Positions 25,735 to 35,900 of a DNA stretch of 64,000 bases are shown here, in pieces. This DNA comes from Pedobacter faecalis (GTDB taxonomy: Bacteria; Bacteroidota; Bacteroidia; Sphingobacteriales; Sphingobacteriaceae): positions 1,364,001 through 1,428,000 of the forward strand of contig NZ_JARXOW010000001.1 in assembly GCF_030182585.1 (NCBI RefSeq), read 5' to 3'. The position numbers were made by a program, and so were the translations under genes. The stretch's first letter is position 1; every line of letters starts with the position of its first letter. A model generated the notes under the pieces. That model was not told where the DNA came from and ran no database searches. It was given only the letters and a program-made list of their open reading frames with translations.

Positions 25735-28347
25735 ATGAACTTCAATAATTTCACAATTAAAGCACAGGAAGCCGTTCAACAGGCTTCTGAAATAGCCCAG
25801 GGCAATCAGCAACAGGCTATTGAGACGGCACACCTGTTAAAGGGTTTGCTTACTGTTGATGAGAACGTGGTTTCTTATGTATTGAAGAAACTGAATGTAA
25901 ACCTTAATGTGGTCAACCAGCATCTGGACGCACAGATCCAGAAATTTCCGAAAGTGACGGGCAGCGGACCATACCTCACCTCGGGCAGCAACTCGGCGCT
26001 GCAGAAGGCGCAGACTTTCTTAAAGGAGTTTAAAGATGAGTTCGTGTCGGTGGAGCACCTGCTGCTGGGCTTGTTTGCCGTAAACGACAATACTTCCAAA
26101 ATACTTAAAGATCAGGGCGTTAATGAAAAAGACCTGAAAGCGGCCATTACGGCGCTTCGGGGCGATAGCCGGGTGACCGACCAGAACGCTGAGGCTACCT
26201 ATAACGCATTGAGTAAATATGCGCGCAACCTGAACGAATTTGCCGAGTCGGGTAAACTGGACCCGGTGATCGGTCGCGATGAGGAGATCAGGCGCGTGAT
26301 CCAGATTCTTTCCAGACGCACCAAGAACAACCCAATCCTGATCGGTGAGCCGGGTGTAGGTAAAACGGCTATTGCGGAGGGTATCGCCTTCAGGATCATT
26401 AAAGGCGATGTTCCGACAAACCTGAAAAGCAAGGTGGTGTACTCGCTGGATATGGGCGCGCTGATTGCCGGGGCCAAGTATAAGGGTGAGTTTGAAGAGC
26501 GATTGAAAGCCGTGGTTAAGGAGGTAACGCAGAGCGACGGGGAGATCATCCTGTTTATCGACGAGATACATACCCTTGTTGGTGCCGGAGGTGGTGAAGG
26601 GGCTATGGATGCGGCCAATATCTTAAAGCCTGCCCTGGCGCGCGGCGAACTAAGGGCCATTGGTGCCACTACGCTCGATGAATACCAGAAATATCTGGAA
26701 AAAGACAAAGCGCTTGAACGCCGTTTCCAGAAAGTGATGGTAGACGAGCCGGATACCCAGGACGCGATCTCTATTTTAAGGGGACTGAAAGAGCGTTATG
26801 AAACCCACCATAAGGTACGTATAAAAGACGAGGCCATTATTGCCGCCGTAGAGATGTCGCAGCGCTATATTGCCGACCGCTTTTTGCCGGATAAGGCGAT
26901 TGACCTGATGGATGAGGCGGCTTCTAAACTTCGCCTGGAAATGGACAGCGTGCCGGAAAAGGTGGACGAACTGAACCGCCGCATCATGCAGCTGGAGATT
27001 GAACGCGAGGCCATTAAGCGGGAAAACGATAAGAATAAAGTGCAATCGCTTACCGAAGAAATCGCTAACCTATCGGCCGAACGTGACGAGATCAAAGCGA
27101 AATGGCAGGGCGAAAAGGATATGGTCGACAACATCAATACCGAGCTGGAGCAGATCGAAAACTTTAAACTAGAAGCTGAACAGGCAGAGCGGGCGGGCGA
27201 CTACGGTAAAGTTGCCGAGCTTCGCTATGGCAAGATCAAGGCCTCGCAGGATAAGGTAGACCAGCTCAAAGCGGAACTGGAAGCCTTGCAGAAAGAAAGC
27301 CGCATGCTGAAAGAAGAAGTAACCGCCGATGATATTGCGGGTGTGGTTGGGCGGTGGACAGGCATTCCAGTGACCAAGCTTGTTTCCAGCGAACGCGAGA
27401 AACTGCTGAACCTCGAAAATGAACTGCACAAACGTGTGGCTGGTCAGCACGAGGCCATAGAGGCCATATCTGATGCCATACGACGTTCTAGAGCGGGCTT
27501 GCAGGACAAGCGCAAACCTATCGGCTCGTTTATTTTCCTGGGTACTACGGGTGTGGGTAAAACCGAGCTGGCGAAAGCACTGGCTGAGTTCCTGTTCAAC
27601 GACGAGAATGCGATGACCAGGATAGATATGAGCGAGTACCAGGAGCGTCATGCGGTGTCCCGCTTAATTGGGGCGCCTCCGGGATATGTTGGCTACGACG
27701 AAGGTGGCCAGCTTACTGAGGCCGTACGCCGCAAGCCTTACTCAGTGGTGCTGCTCGATGAGATAGAAAAGGCACATCCGGATGTGTTCAACATCCTGCT
27801 GCAGGTGCTCGACGACGGGCGGCTTACGGATAACAAGGGCCGGGTGGTGAACTTCAAAAACACGATCATCATTATGACGTCCAACATCGGTTCGCACCTC
27901 ATCCAGGAGAACTTTAAATCGCTCGACGAGGAAAATCACGATGCGGTGCTGGCCAAGACCAAGAATGAGCTCTTTGAGTTACTGAAACAGACCATCAGGC
28001 CGGAATTCCTGAACAGGATAGACGAGCTGATCATGTTTACGCCGCTCAACAGGACCGAGCTGCGAGACATTGTAGCGCTGCAGTTCAGGCAGGTACAGGA
28101 TACCCTGGCAGAAATGGGCATAAGCCTGGAGGCTTCCAACGAGGCGCTCGACTGGCTGGCAGAACTGGGCTACGATCCGCAGTTTGGTGCGCGTCCGCTG
28201 AAGCGGGTGATCCAGAAACGCATCCTGAACGAGCTTTCCAAAGAGATCCTTGCCGGGACGGTAAACAAGGACAGCAAGATCAAACTCGACATGTTCGATC
28301 ATAAGTTTGTGTTCCTTAACACAGAAGAACCGGAGCACATGGCGTAA
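25735..28347 (+). CDS. clpB: ATP-dependent chaperone ClpB
   Basis: An 870-residue Hsp100 disaggregase that works with DnaK to recover aggregated proteins. Parts in order: N-domain (1-145, two Clp repeats), AAA1 with Walker A GEPGVGKT (K210) and ERRFQ, coiled-coil M domain (about 405-530), AAA2 with Walker A GTTGVGKT (K609), and the C-terminal domain with [12 protein letters not shown]. The open frame extends upstream to 25585, but [17 protein letters not shown] at 25735 is the family N-terminus and follows a likely -7 element. The stop codon lies in the loop of a terminator-like hairpin. Confidence 0.96.
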   Translation: MNFNNFTIKAQEAVQQASEIAQGNQQQAIETAHLLKGLLTVDENVVSYVLKKLNVNLNVVNQHLDAQIQKFPKVTGSGPYLTSGSNSALQKAQTFLKEFKDEFVSVEHLLLGLFAVNDNTSKILKDQGVNEKDLKAAITALRGDSRVTDQNAEATYNALSKYARNLNEFAESGKLDPVIGRDEEIRRVIQILSRRTKNNPILIGEPGVGKTAIAEGIAFRIIKGDVPTNLKSKVVYSLDMGALIAGAKYKGEFEERLKAVVKEVTQSDGEIILFIDEIHTLVGAGGGEGAMDAANILKPALARGELRAIGATTLDEYQKYLEKDKALERRFQKVMVDEPDTQDAISILRGLKERYETHHKVRIKDEAIIAAVEMSQRYIADRFLPDKAIDLMDEAASKLRLEMDSVPEKVDELNRRIMQLEIEREAIKRENDKNKVQSLTEEIANLSAERDEIKAKWQGEKDMVDNINTELEQIENFKLEAEQAERAGDYGKVAELRYGKIKASQDKVDQLKAELEALQKESRMLKEEVTADDIAGVVGRWTGIPVTKLVSSEREKLLNLENELHKRVAGQHEAIEAISDAIRRSRAGLQDKRKPIGSFIFLGTTGVGKTELAKALAEFLFNDENAMTRIDMSEYQERHAVSRLIGAPPGYVGYDEGGQLTEAVRRKPYSVVLLDEIEKAHPDVFNILLQVLDDGRLTDNKGRVVNFKNTIIIMTSNIGSHLIQENFKSLDEENHDAVLAKTKNELFELLKQTIRPEFLNRIDELIMFTPLNRTELRDIVALQFRQVQDTLAEMGISLEASNEALDWLAELGYDPQFGARPLKRVIQKRILNELSKEILAGTVNKDSKIKLDMFDHKFVFLNTEEPEHMA

Positions 28348-28362
28348 TGCCATGAGCTCCGG
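28330..28362 (+). terminator. Hairpin overlapping the clpB stop codon
   Basis: A 14-bp stem with one mismatch (CCGGAGCACATGGC / GCCATGAGCTCCGG) and loop GTAAT that holds part of the stop codon. The following CTCCTTTAAT is only weakly T-rich, so termination strength is uncertain. Confidence 0.55.
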
Positions 28363-28489
28363 CTCCTTTAATGCTTTATGGTGGGTAAAATATTCTGTTT
28401 AAGCTTTTAAAGAAATACCTAAATAAACTTGATTCGCTAAGAACTTTTTCCCGCTTCGTTTGTTATAGAGGCATATCACGTACTTTATC

Positions 28490-30772
28490 ATGAAAATTGC
28501 TTATATATCGACCTACCCGCCGCGCGAATGTGGCATTGCAACCTTCAACAATAACCTCTTAAAAGCTATAGGCCAATATAAAAACACTGTTTCGGAAGAC
28601 AGCTTTGTGGTCGCCATGAACGACAGCGACAACCTTAATGAATACGAATATCCATCTGAAGTTAAATATGTAATTCGTCAGGAAAACCAGAAGGATTACA
28701 TCCGGGCGGCCGATTTCATCAATACCGGTCTGGCCGATGTATGTATACTTGAACATGAATACGGCATCTTCGGCGGTGAGAACGGGGTGTATATCCTGCC
28801 CTTCATTGCGCGCTTGCAAAAGCCGCTGATCACGATCTTCCATACTGTGTTGAAAGATCCGGATTATATGCAGCTGACCGTTCTCCGGGAAATTGCACGG
28901 CACTCTTCGCGCATCGTGGTGATGAGTCACAGAGCAGTGGGCTTCCTGACCAGCATTTACGGGATTCCTTTCGATAAAATACAGCTGATTGAGCATGGTG
29001 TGCCTGATCTTGAACCTAAGGCCAACAACCCGGTCAAAAACCTGATTGCCTTTAAAGACCGGAAAGTGCTGTTCACTTTTGGTCTGCTAAGCCGGAATAA
29101 GGGACTGGAAACGGTTATCGAGGCGCTGCCTAAAATAGTGGAAAAGAACCCTGATGTGATGTATGTGGTTCTGGGCGCAACGCACCCCGGGGTTATCCGG
29201 AGTTCGGGTGAAGAGTATCGCGACAGCCTGAAACGTCTGGCCCGTAAATTAAATGTAGAAAACAACATCACTTTTATCAATAAGTTTGTCTCAGAGGAGG
29301 ACCTGCACGACTACCTGACGGCATGCGACATGTACATCACGCCTTACCTGAATGAGGCGCAAATCACCAGCGGAACGCTTTCGTATGCCGTAGGTGCTGG
29401 TGCCGCTGTAGTGTCCACACCGTACTGGCATGCCCAGGAACTGCTGGCCGATCATCGCGGAAGGCTGTTCGATTTTAAAGATGCGGACGGACTGGCCAAT
29501 ATTGTGAATGAGCTGTTTGCCGACCGGGAAAAACTGCAGCAGATGAAAGCTGATGCTTTTGAATATGGCCTGCATATCCGCTGGCCGCGCATCGGCGAAG
29601 TGTTTGTAGATGTGCTGGATGAGGCGATCGACAAGTTCCTCTCGGAGCGTGAGAACGGCGGCAAGCCGATCATCGATCCGGATATGATGCCGGCTTTTAG
29701 TCTGGCGCATATTCAGCGGCTTACCGACGACACCGGTATTGTACAGCATGCGAAATACGGCATTCCCAACCTCAAAGAGGGGTATTGCCTCGACGATAAT
29801 GCACGGGCGCTGATCTTAACGATCCTGGCCTACCAGCAGAACAAGAGCCGCGCAGCGCTCGACCTGCTACCGATCTACCTCAGCTACATTCAGTATATGC
29901 AGTGCGATGATGGCAACTTCAGGAACTTCCTGAGCTTTAAGCGGGAATACCTTGATGAGGTGGGTTCAGAAGATTCTTTTGGCCGTACGATATGGGCCCT
30001 GGGCTATTTGATCAATAATGCGCCCAACAATTCCTATCGTGAGTTTGCCTCAGAACTGTTCCTGAAATCGGTACCTCACTTTAAAAACCTGGTACACCTG
30101 CGCGGTATTGCCAATACCATGATCGGGTTGATGCACTTTTTGAAGTCGCACCCCTACGACGGCCATATCCGCGAGCAGATAGACCAGTTGGCGGTACCTC
30201 TGAAAAATGCGTATAAGAACAATAAACAGGGCCATTGGCACTGGTTTGAGGAGAAGCTGACCTACGATAATGCCATCCTGCCGCTTGCGCTGCTGTGTCA
30301 TTATGAGGTTACGGAAGATAAGGAGTCGATGGACATTGCCCTGGAAAGCATGGAGTACCTGACCCAGAAAACGCTGATCAACGGTTACCTGAACCCGGTT
30401 GGAAACGATGGCTGGCTGTACAGGGACAATGGCGAAATGGCGATATACGACCAGCAGGCCATTGAAACCATGGCCATGGTGCTGATGTATTTCAAGGCCT
30501 ACGAGATTACGCACGATCTGGCTTATATCAAGCAGATGTATCTGTCTTATCAGTGGTTCCTGGGTGAGAATAGTCTGCACCTGCCCCTATACGATCACGA
30601 AACCAAGGGTTGCGGCGACGGTTTACAGCCTCATGGCATCAACCGTAATCAGGGTGCAGAGAGTACCCTGGCTTACTGGATATCGCACCTCACTGTGCTT
30701 AAGGCACTGGAGTTCGAATACGAGTTTATTCAGAGCAGCGACCTGGTTGCTGCACAGAAGCAGGCCTTTTAA
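28490..30772 (+). CDS. GT4 glycosyltransferase fused to a predicted (alpha/alpha)-barrel domain
   Basis: A 760-residue cytoplasmic protein. Residues 1 to about 380 are a GT4 (GT-B) glycosyltransferase: MKIAYISTYPPRECGIATFN, ILEHEYGIFGGENGVY, FTFGLLSRNKGLETVIEALP and the donor-site region YAVGAGAAVVSTPYWHAQEL. Residues about 395-750 are a second, all-helical domain with paired helices and blocks YCLDDNARALILTILAY, DGNFRNFLSF, HWHWFEEKLTYDNAILPLAL and HGINRNQGAESTLAYW, resembling toroidal glycan-acting domains. The GT4 gene after it begins 11 bases downstream. The fused domain could trim, bind or measure the product; donor and acceptor sugars are unknown. Confidence 0.82.
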   Translation: MKIAYISTYPPRECGIATFNNNLLKAIGQYKNTVSEDSFVVAMNDSDNLNEYEYPSEVKYVIRQENQKDYIRAADFINTGLADVCILEHEYGIFGGENGVYILPFIARLQKPLITIFHTVLKDPDYMQLTVLREIARHSSRIVVMSHRAVGFLTSIYGIPFDKIQLIEHGVPDLEPKANNPVKNLIAFKDRKVLFTFGLLSRNKGLETVIEALPKIVEKNPDVMYVVLGATHPGVIRSSGEEYRDSLKRLARKLNVENNITFINKFVSEEDLHDYLTACDMYITPYLNEAQITSGTLSYAVGAGAAVVSTPYWHAQELLADHRGRLFDFKDADGLANIVNELFADREKLQQMKADAFEYGLHIRWPRIGEVFVDVLDEAIDKFLSERENGGKPIIDPDMMPAFSLAHIQRLTDDTGIVQHAKYGIPNLKEGYCLDDNARALILTILAYQQNKSRAALDLLPIYLSYIQYMQCDDGNFRNFLSFKREYLDEVGSEDSFGRTIWALGYLINNAPNNSYREFASELFLKSVPHFKNLVHLRGIANTMIGLMHFLKSHPYDGHIREQIDQLAVPLKNAYKNNKQGHWHWFEEKLTYDNAILPLALLCHYEVTEDKESMDIALESMEYLTQKTLINGYLNPVGNDGWLYRDNGEMAIYDQQAIETMAMVLMYFKAYEITHDLAYIKQMYLSYQWFLGENSLHLPLYDHETKGCGDGLQPHGINRNQGAESTLAYWISHLTVLKALEFEYEFIQSSDLVAAQKQAF

Positions 30773-30783
30773 CCCAGCGGCAC

Positions 30784-31785
30784 ATGAAGATAGCTGTGCT
30801 GGCGCCGGTAGCGTGGCGCACCCCGCCACGCCACTATGGTCCATGGGAACAAATGGCCTCCAACCTCACCGAGGGACTCGCTGCGAAGGGTTTAGACGTT
30901 ACCCTATTTGCCACAGGCGATTCACTTACCCAAGGCCGGCTTGAGGCCGTGGTGCCTGTAGGATATGAAGAAGATCCTGAAACAGATGCAAAAGTGGCCG
31001 AATGCCTGCACATCAGCAACCTGATGGAGCAGGCTTCTGACTTTGATCTGATCCATAATCATTTTGACTTCCTGCCCCTCACCTATTCGGGACTGATTAA
31101 GACGCCGCTCATCACGACGATCCATGGTTTCTCTTCGGAAAAGATCATTCCGGTGTACCAGAAGTATAACAACAGGGGACATTATGTGTCGATCAGCAAT
31201 TCTGACCGGCATGCTTCGCTGCATTACCTGGCTACGGTATATAACGGCCTGCAGTCGGAACAGTTTACCTTCCGGCCCGATCCGGATGAGTATCTGCTGT
31301 TTTTCGGACGCATCCATCCTGATAAGGGTACAGCCGAGGCTATCGAGATTGCACGGAAAAGCGGTCGACAACTCATCATAGCGGGCATTGTTCAGGATGC
31401 GGGCTATTTTAAGGAGAAGGTGGAACCGCAGCTCGACGATCAGATCGTTTTTATCGGTTCGGCCGGCCCGGAAAAGCGGAATGAACTGCTCGGCCATGCG
31501 GCTGCCCTGTTGCACCCTATAAACTTCGATGAGCCATTTGGACTCAGTGTAGCGGAGGCCATGTTTTGCGGAACGCCCGTTGTAGCCTTTAACCGGGGCT
31601 CTATGCCTGAGCTGATTCGCGACAGGGAGACCGGCTTCCTGGTACGGGATGCAGATGAGGCCGGGGCATGTATTGCCGACTTATCGCGAATCGACAGACA
31701 GGCCTGCCGCGACTGGGCTATGGACAATTTCTCCCAACAAAAAATGGTAGAAGACTATATCGCCCTCTACCATCAGATTCTTTAA
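30784..31785 (+). CDS. GT4 glycosyltransferase
   Basis: A 333-residue cytoplasmic GT-B glycosyltransferase. N-terminal MKIAVLAPVAWRTPPRHYGP contains the usual glycine/arginine-rich acceptor loop (HYGPWE); the C-terminal donor site has LFFGRIHPDKGTAEAIEIA and EPFGLSVAEAMFCGTPV with the EX7E acidic pair. It follows the GT4 fusion by 11 bases and presumably works on the same glycan. It converges with the GH130 gene with 25 bases between. Specificity is unknown. Confidence 0.87.
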   Translation: MKIAVLAPVAWRTPPRHYGPWEQMASNLTEGLAAKGLDVTLFATGDSLTQGRLEAVVPVGYEEDPETDAKVAECLHISNLMEQASDFDLIHNHFDFLPLTYSGLIKTPLITTIHGFSSEKIIPVYQKYNNRGHYVSISNSDRHASLHYLATVYNGLQSEQFTFRPDPDEYLLFFGRIHPDKGTAEAIEIARKSGRQLIIAGIVQDAGYFKEKVEPQLDDQIVFIGSAGPEKRNELLGHAAALLHPINFDEPFGLSVAEAMFCGTPVVAFNRGSMPELIRDRETGFLVRDADEAGACIADLSRIDRQACRDWAMDNFSQQKMVEDYIALYHQIL

Positions 31786-31810
31786 ATTTTATAAGCTTTT
31801 CCTGCCCGTA

Positions 31811-33277
31811 TTATAATGCGGAGTGCTTTAACTTTTCGAGCAGCACGTCGAGTTTAACCCCGGCAAACGATGAGCAGTAATCGGACAATCCGTAAGGGAT
31901 GATCAATTCACCGTTGTGGATGATCGCCCCGCAGGAATATAATACGTTTGGTACATAGCCCTCACGCTCGTCATTGTTAGGAATAACCAAAGGCTCACGC
32001 AGGCGCCCTATTTCGATAGACGGATCGTTCAGGTCGAACAGACTTGCACCCAGACAATAGCGGCGCATTGGTCCGACGCCATGCGTAATCACAAGCCAGC
32101 CGGCTTCCGTTTCTATAGGTGAACCGCAGTTACCGATCTGGATAAACTCCCAGGAGAACTTAGGCTCCTGCAGTTTAACCGGGTTGTCCCACACGGTGAG
32201 CTTGTCGGAATACATGAGATAATTATTGCAGCCGTCGATACGCGACATCATGACGTATTTACCATTGATCTTCCTCGGAAACAGTGCCAGGTTCTTGTTC
32301 TGCGCACCTACACCGTGCAGGGGACTGATCTTGAAATCGTAAAAGTCGGTCGTTTGCAGCAGCTTAGGCATAATCATCGCTCCGTCGAACGCCGTATAAG
32401 TGGCGTAGTAAATCACGGAACCATCATCCTTGATAAAGCGCACAAAGCGGGCATCTTCTATACCTTTGCGCTCAAATTCGGAGATCGGGAAGATGACACG
32501 GTCGGAGATATCGGTATCCCTTGAGAAACTGATCTCATGATAGGTGTCCGACAGCCACAGGATCTTGTCGTATTCGAGCTTACGAACATCGTTTTCATTC
32601 AGGTTCTTACCATCGAGGATAATCTTCCTAAGCGTGGCATAATCAAACTTGTCTTCCAGCTTCTGCCCTACCTCATCGAGTATTTCAATATCAATCTTGG
32701 AGTCGGCCGCCTTTTTAAGGAATAGCCTCTTATTGTACACGGCATTCTTGATAACCTCCGCTTCGTCGATATAATTCCCGGCAGGGATCACCGTAATGTT
32801 GTGATTGCGGTCGATAAGCGCACGCCGGAAGATCACAGAAGAGATATGTCCTTCCCCAACGGCACGGAAACTGATGATTACACGCTTTTCACCTTCTACC
32901 AGGTCCGACTGATCAGGATCTTCTACCACAGAAGGGTTAAAGAAAGCGGCCGATTCGATCGAATATTCGTGGGTAAAATAGGAACCGAGAAGCAGCTTGC
33001 GGTCTTTGTCGATATCATCAAAATCGAAACCTGCCTCCGCAATAGCGTTCTTGACCCGCTTGCAGTGCCTGGTAAGGATCTTGGTAATGTTTCTATGCCG
33101 CTTGGAATACTCCTGAAGCAGGGGCGATATAAGCCCGAACACTTCCTGGTCGGTAAGCTGCATGACGCGTTTAACAACATCTATTGCACGTTCCTGTCCG
33201 TTAAAAAAGAACCGGGCAATAACGCGTTTGGGATCTGGATATACTTTTACTGGTTTACGTTCAATTTGAATTCTCAT
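31811..33277 (-). CDS. GH130 family glycosidase or phosphorylase (beta-mannoside type)
   Basis: A 488-residue protein without signal peptide, hence cytoplasmic. The C-terminal 320 residues carry the five-bladed propeller motifs of GH130: GIEDARFVRF with the catalytic Asp region, LFPRKINGKYVMMSRID, and QIGNCGSPIETEAGWLVITH, VGPMRRYCLG. GH130 members act on beta-1,2- or beta-1,4-linked mannosides, either by phosphorolysis or hydrolysis. About 170 extra N-terminal residues are present. The gene lies 18 bases after the S9 peptidase gene on the same strand and faces two GT4 genes, so synthesis and breakdown of one mannose-containing glycan is a reasonable inference. Confidence 0.85.
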   Translation of the reverse strand: MRIQIERKPVKVYPDPKRVIARFFFNGQERAIDVVKRVMQLTDQEVFGLISPLLQEYSKRHRNITKILTRHCKRVKNAIAEAGFDFDDIDKDRKLLLGSYFTHEYSIESAAFFNPSVVEDPDQSDLVEGEKRVIISFRAVGEGHISSVIFRRALIDRNHNITVIPAGNYIDEAEVIKNAVYNKRLFLKKAADSKIDIEILDEVGQKLEDKFDYATLRKIILDGKNLNENDVRKLEYDKILWLSDTYHEISFSRDTDISDRVIFPISEFERKGIEDARFVRFIKDDGSVIYYATYTAFDGAMIMPKLLQTTDFYDFKISPLHGVGAQNKNLALFPRKINGKYVMMSRIDGCNNYLMYSDKLTVWDNPVKLQEPKFSWEFIQIGNCGSPIETEAGWLVITHGVGPMRRYCLGASLFDLNDPSIEIGRLREPLVIPNNDEREGYVPNVLYSCGAIIHNGELIIPYGLSDYCSSFAGVKLDVLLEKLKHSAL

Positions 33278-33295
33278 AGGGTATAAACGAATATG

Positions 33296-35800
33296 CTAAC
33301 GTTTTTGTTCTATCTCCCGGTCCATCTCTGTAATATTCACCTGGCTGGCCGACGAGAAATCGCCTATCAGGTATTTGTTGAAATGATCGGCCAGTTTCCA
33401 GAAGGTATATTCGGTAAGATCGCCGAAGGCATGGCGCTGTCCGGGTACAATAACGAATTCAAAACGCTTGCCGGCTTTCATCAGTGCATTGGCCACCCTG
33501 ATGGTATTTGCGGGGTGTACATTGTTATCGATGTCGCCGGTCATAAGCAGCAGGTGGCCCTTCAGGTTTTTGGCCAGGTCAGGGTTTTTGTCGATGCTGT
33601 ATTTGAAGGTAGTATCGCCCTTGGCGGTAACAACCTCAGTTACCCCATGGTGCTTTTCGCTCCACCATCTGTTATAAATACTGTTGTCGTGATTGCCCGC
33701 ATTGGAAACCGCAGCCTTGAAGAAGTCGGGGTACACCAGCATGGCGGCGGTAGACATGAACCCGCCTCCGGAATGCCCGGTAATGCCCACACGTGTGCCG
33801 TCGATGAATTTATGGCGGTCGGCCAACTGCTCAACAGCCGCTTTCTTATCGGCCAAACCATAATCCCTCAGGTTGCCGTAGCCATAGGTATGGTAACGCT
33901 TAGACCTGGCCGGGTTACCTCCCCTGTTGCCTACCGTGATCACGATATACCCAAACTGCGCCAGGCGGTCGGTACGATCCATACTCTTGCTGAATGACTT
34001 GTTCACAGCCTCGGTCTGCGGACCCGGGTATACATACTCGATGATGGGATATTTCTTATTCGGATCGAAATCGAAGGGCTTGTACATTACCCCGTATATA
34101 TCCGTGATGCCGTCGTCGGCCTTCACTTTAAACGGCTCGGGAAACTTGTAACCGGTCTGCATCAGCAGGGAGAGGTCGGCCGTTTCCAGGTCCATGATGC
34201 GGCGACCGTTATTGTCCATCAGGACGGTCTTAGGCACGGTATTGACCCTCGAGAAATTGTTGACGAAGAACCTGTTGCTATCGTCCATACTTACCGCGTG
34301 GTCGAAGTCGCCCGGGTTAAGCAGTTTCATGCCTGAGCCATCGAAATTGATGCGGTACAGGTGGTAGTAGTAAGGGTCTTCGTTGGGCTCTCGACCGTTG
34401 GCCATGAAGTACAGCACACGGTTTTTCTCATCGATATTGACGATGCTCTCGCAATGGAAAGCGCCTTTGGTGATCTGGTTTTTAAGTTTGCCGTTCCCGT
34501 CGTACAGGTAGAAATGTGCCCAGCCGTCGCGCTCCGACCAGTGGATGACTTCGTTACCGCCGTTTACAAGACCCGGGCGGTTCACTTCCACATAGGTGTT
34601 AAACCGTTCTTCGATTAGCGGGGTTACAGTGCCTGTGTTGATGTCGACCGTGCAGATGTCGATCCGCTTCAAATCACGGCTTGTTCTTGAAAAGTAGATC
34701 TTCCTGTTCGTTCCCAGCCAGAGCGAAGGGCGAAACTCATTGTCGCGGTCCTTATTGAGCAAAGGCGCGCTCCAAACACTTACGCTCTGATCCTTGAAGG
34801 CAGCGGTGTTCAGCATTTTACCCGTTTTGGCTGCAAAGTCGAACAACCAGATCTCATCTCTTGGTGCTTCGGCCTCGCCCGGCATCTGGTATTTGTAGGT
34901 TTCTAAGGTTGGCCTGCCTGGGGCAACGTTATTAATGACCCAAAGATCTTTTACCTTGCGGGAATCTGTGCGGTTCATCACAAAGTATTTGGCGTCGGGC
35001 GACCACAGCACGTAGGCCCTGCGGCGCTTCTTGTCGTTCTTTACAACCTCCTCGTTATTCTCGCCGTCGCCGTTACTGCCGTAGGGATAGAACTTCAAAC
35101 CATCTTTGGTCAGCTGATGCTCTACAATAGTGCTGTCGTCTTCATTTTTGACTGCCTTTTTGTAGTTCTCCTTATCCATCCAGTAGAGGTTGTAGTTGCG
35201 GGTGAAGATAATCGCAGAAGAATCCGGCGCTACGGAGCCCCAGGAGGGTTTCGCCTTAGGCTTGGTGTAATTGGGTATTTCGGTCAGCCTGGCAGTGGCG
35301 ATATCGTAATTGAAATAGAAGATTTTCTTCTGCATGGAGTCGGCCGCCTTTTTATCTTTCCGGTCCTTTTTCAACTCATCAATGGTGCTCCTTACCTCAA
35401 AGCTGATCTGCTTCTCGTCTTCCGAGAACTTCAGGTTCTCCAGCGGGAGGTGCAGGGCGTCAAACGGGTCGCGAATGATCGCAGTGATCTCGGCGGCCAG
35501 TTTGGCATTATCGAACAGTTTCTGCTTTCTGCGTGCTGCCGGGTCTACAATGTACCAGTGCTTGCCCGACGGTGTTTCGTACTCGTACCAGAAGCGCGTG
35601 CTCCGCTTCAACCAATGTGGGTCTACAGCGGTAGAATACACAAGTTTGCGGAGTTTGTTGGGTGAAAAACGGGAAGCAAGCTGGTAATTTGCCTTTGGAA
35701 CAGGTGCCTCCGTTTCGGTGATCGTAAAGGTTTTGGTTTGTGCGGCGGCAGTAAAGCCTATGCTCATACCCATTAAAATGAGCAGGTAGGATTTCTTCAT
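33296..35800 (-). CDS. S9 family (DPP IV-like) exopeptidase
   Basis: An 834-residue exported serine peptidase. Signal peptide (MKKSYLLILMGMSIGFTAAAQ), an N-terminal eight-bladed beta-propeller (about 60-560), and a C-terminal alpha/beta hydrolase domain with catalytic Ser677 (GHSGGG), Asp756 (TGDID) and His790 (GQRHA). DPP IV-type enzymes remove dipeptides from the N-terminus of peptides, often after proline or alanine; the exact preference cannot be read here. First gene of a probable two-gene transcript with GH130. Codon use and length are normal. Confidence 0.92.
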   Translation of the reverse strand: MKKSYLLILMGMSIGFTAAAQTKTFTITETEAPVPKANYQLASRFSPNKLRKLVYSTAVDPHWLKRSTRFWYEYETPSGKHWYIVDPAARRKQKLFDNAKLAAEITAIIRDPFDALHLPLENLKFSEDEKQISFEVRSTIDELKKDRKDKKAADSMQKKIFYFNYDIATARLTEIPNYTKPKAKPSWGSVAPDSSAIIFTRNYNLYWMDKENYKKAVKNEDDSTIVEHQLTKDGLKFYPYGSNGDGENNEEVVKNDKKRRRAYVLWSPDAKYFVMNRTDSRKVKDLWVINNVAPGRPTLETYKYQMPGEAEAPRDEIWLFDFAAKTGKMLNTAAFKDQSVSVWSAPLLNKDRDNEFRPSLWLGTNRKIYFSRTSRDLKRIDICTVDINTGTVTPLIEERFNTYVEVNRPGLVNGGNEVIHWSERDGWAHFYLYDGNGKLKNQITKGAFHCESIVNIDEKNRVLYFMANGREPNEDPYYYHLYRINFDGSGMKLLNPGDFDHAVSMDDSNRFFVNNFSRVNTVPKTVLMDNNGRRIMDLETADLSLLMQTGYKFPEPFKVKADDGITDIYGVMYKPFDFDPNKKYPIIEYVYPGPQTEAVNKSFSKSMDRTDRLAQFGYIVITVGNRGGNPARSKRYHTYGYGNLRDYGLADKKAAVEQLADRHKFIDGTRVGITGHSGGGFMSTAAMLVYPDFFKAAVSNAGNHDNSIYNRWWSEKHHGVTEVVTAKGDTTFKYSIDKNPDLAKNLKGHLLLMTGDIDNNVHPANTIRVANALMKAGKRFEFVIVPGQRHAFGDLTEYTFWKLADHFNKYLIGDFSSASQVNITEMDREIEQKR

Positions 35801-35875
35801 TTGTTTAGTAAAAATTGATTGACTAAATTATCGAATATTACATTTCAAGCTGATCTTTATTTGTAATAAAAATGA

Positions 35876-35883
35876 TAGTTTTG
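35876..35883 (+). promoter_or_regulatory. -7 element TAGTTTTG of the deacetylase gene
   Basis: Exact TAnnTTTG match 17 bases before the ATG at 35901. The divergent S9 gene starts 76 bases away. Confidence 0.5.
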
Positions 35884-35900
35884 CGCGTAAACAATCACCG

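Noticed and set aside
25521..25754. Minus-strand frame across the clpB upstream region
   Set aside because: Its peptide merely reads through the 11-bp repeat array and clpB start; no family resemblance and no promoter.
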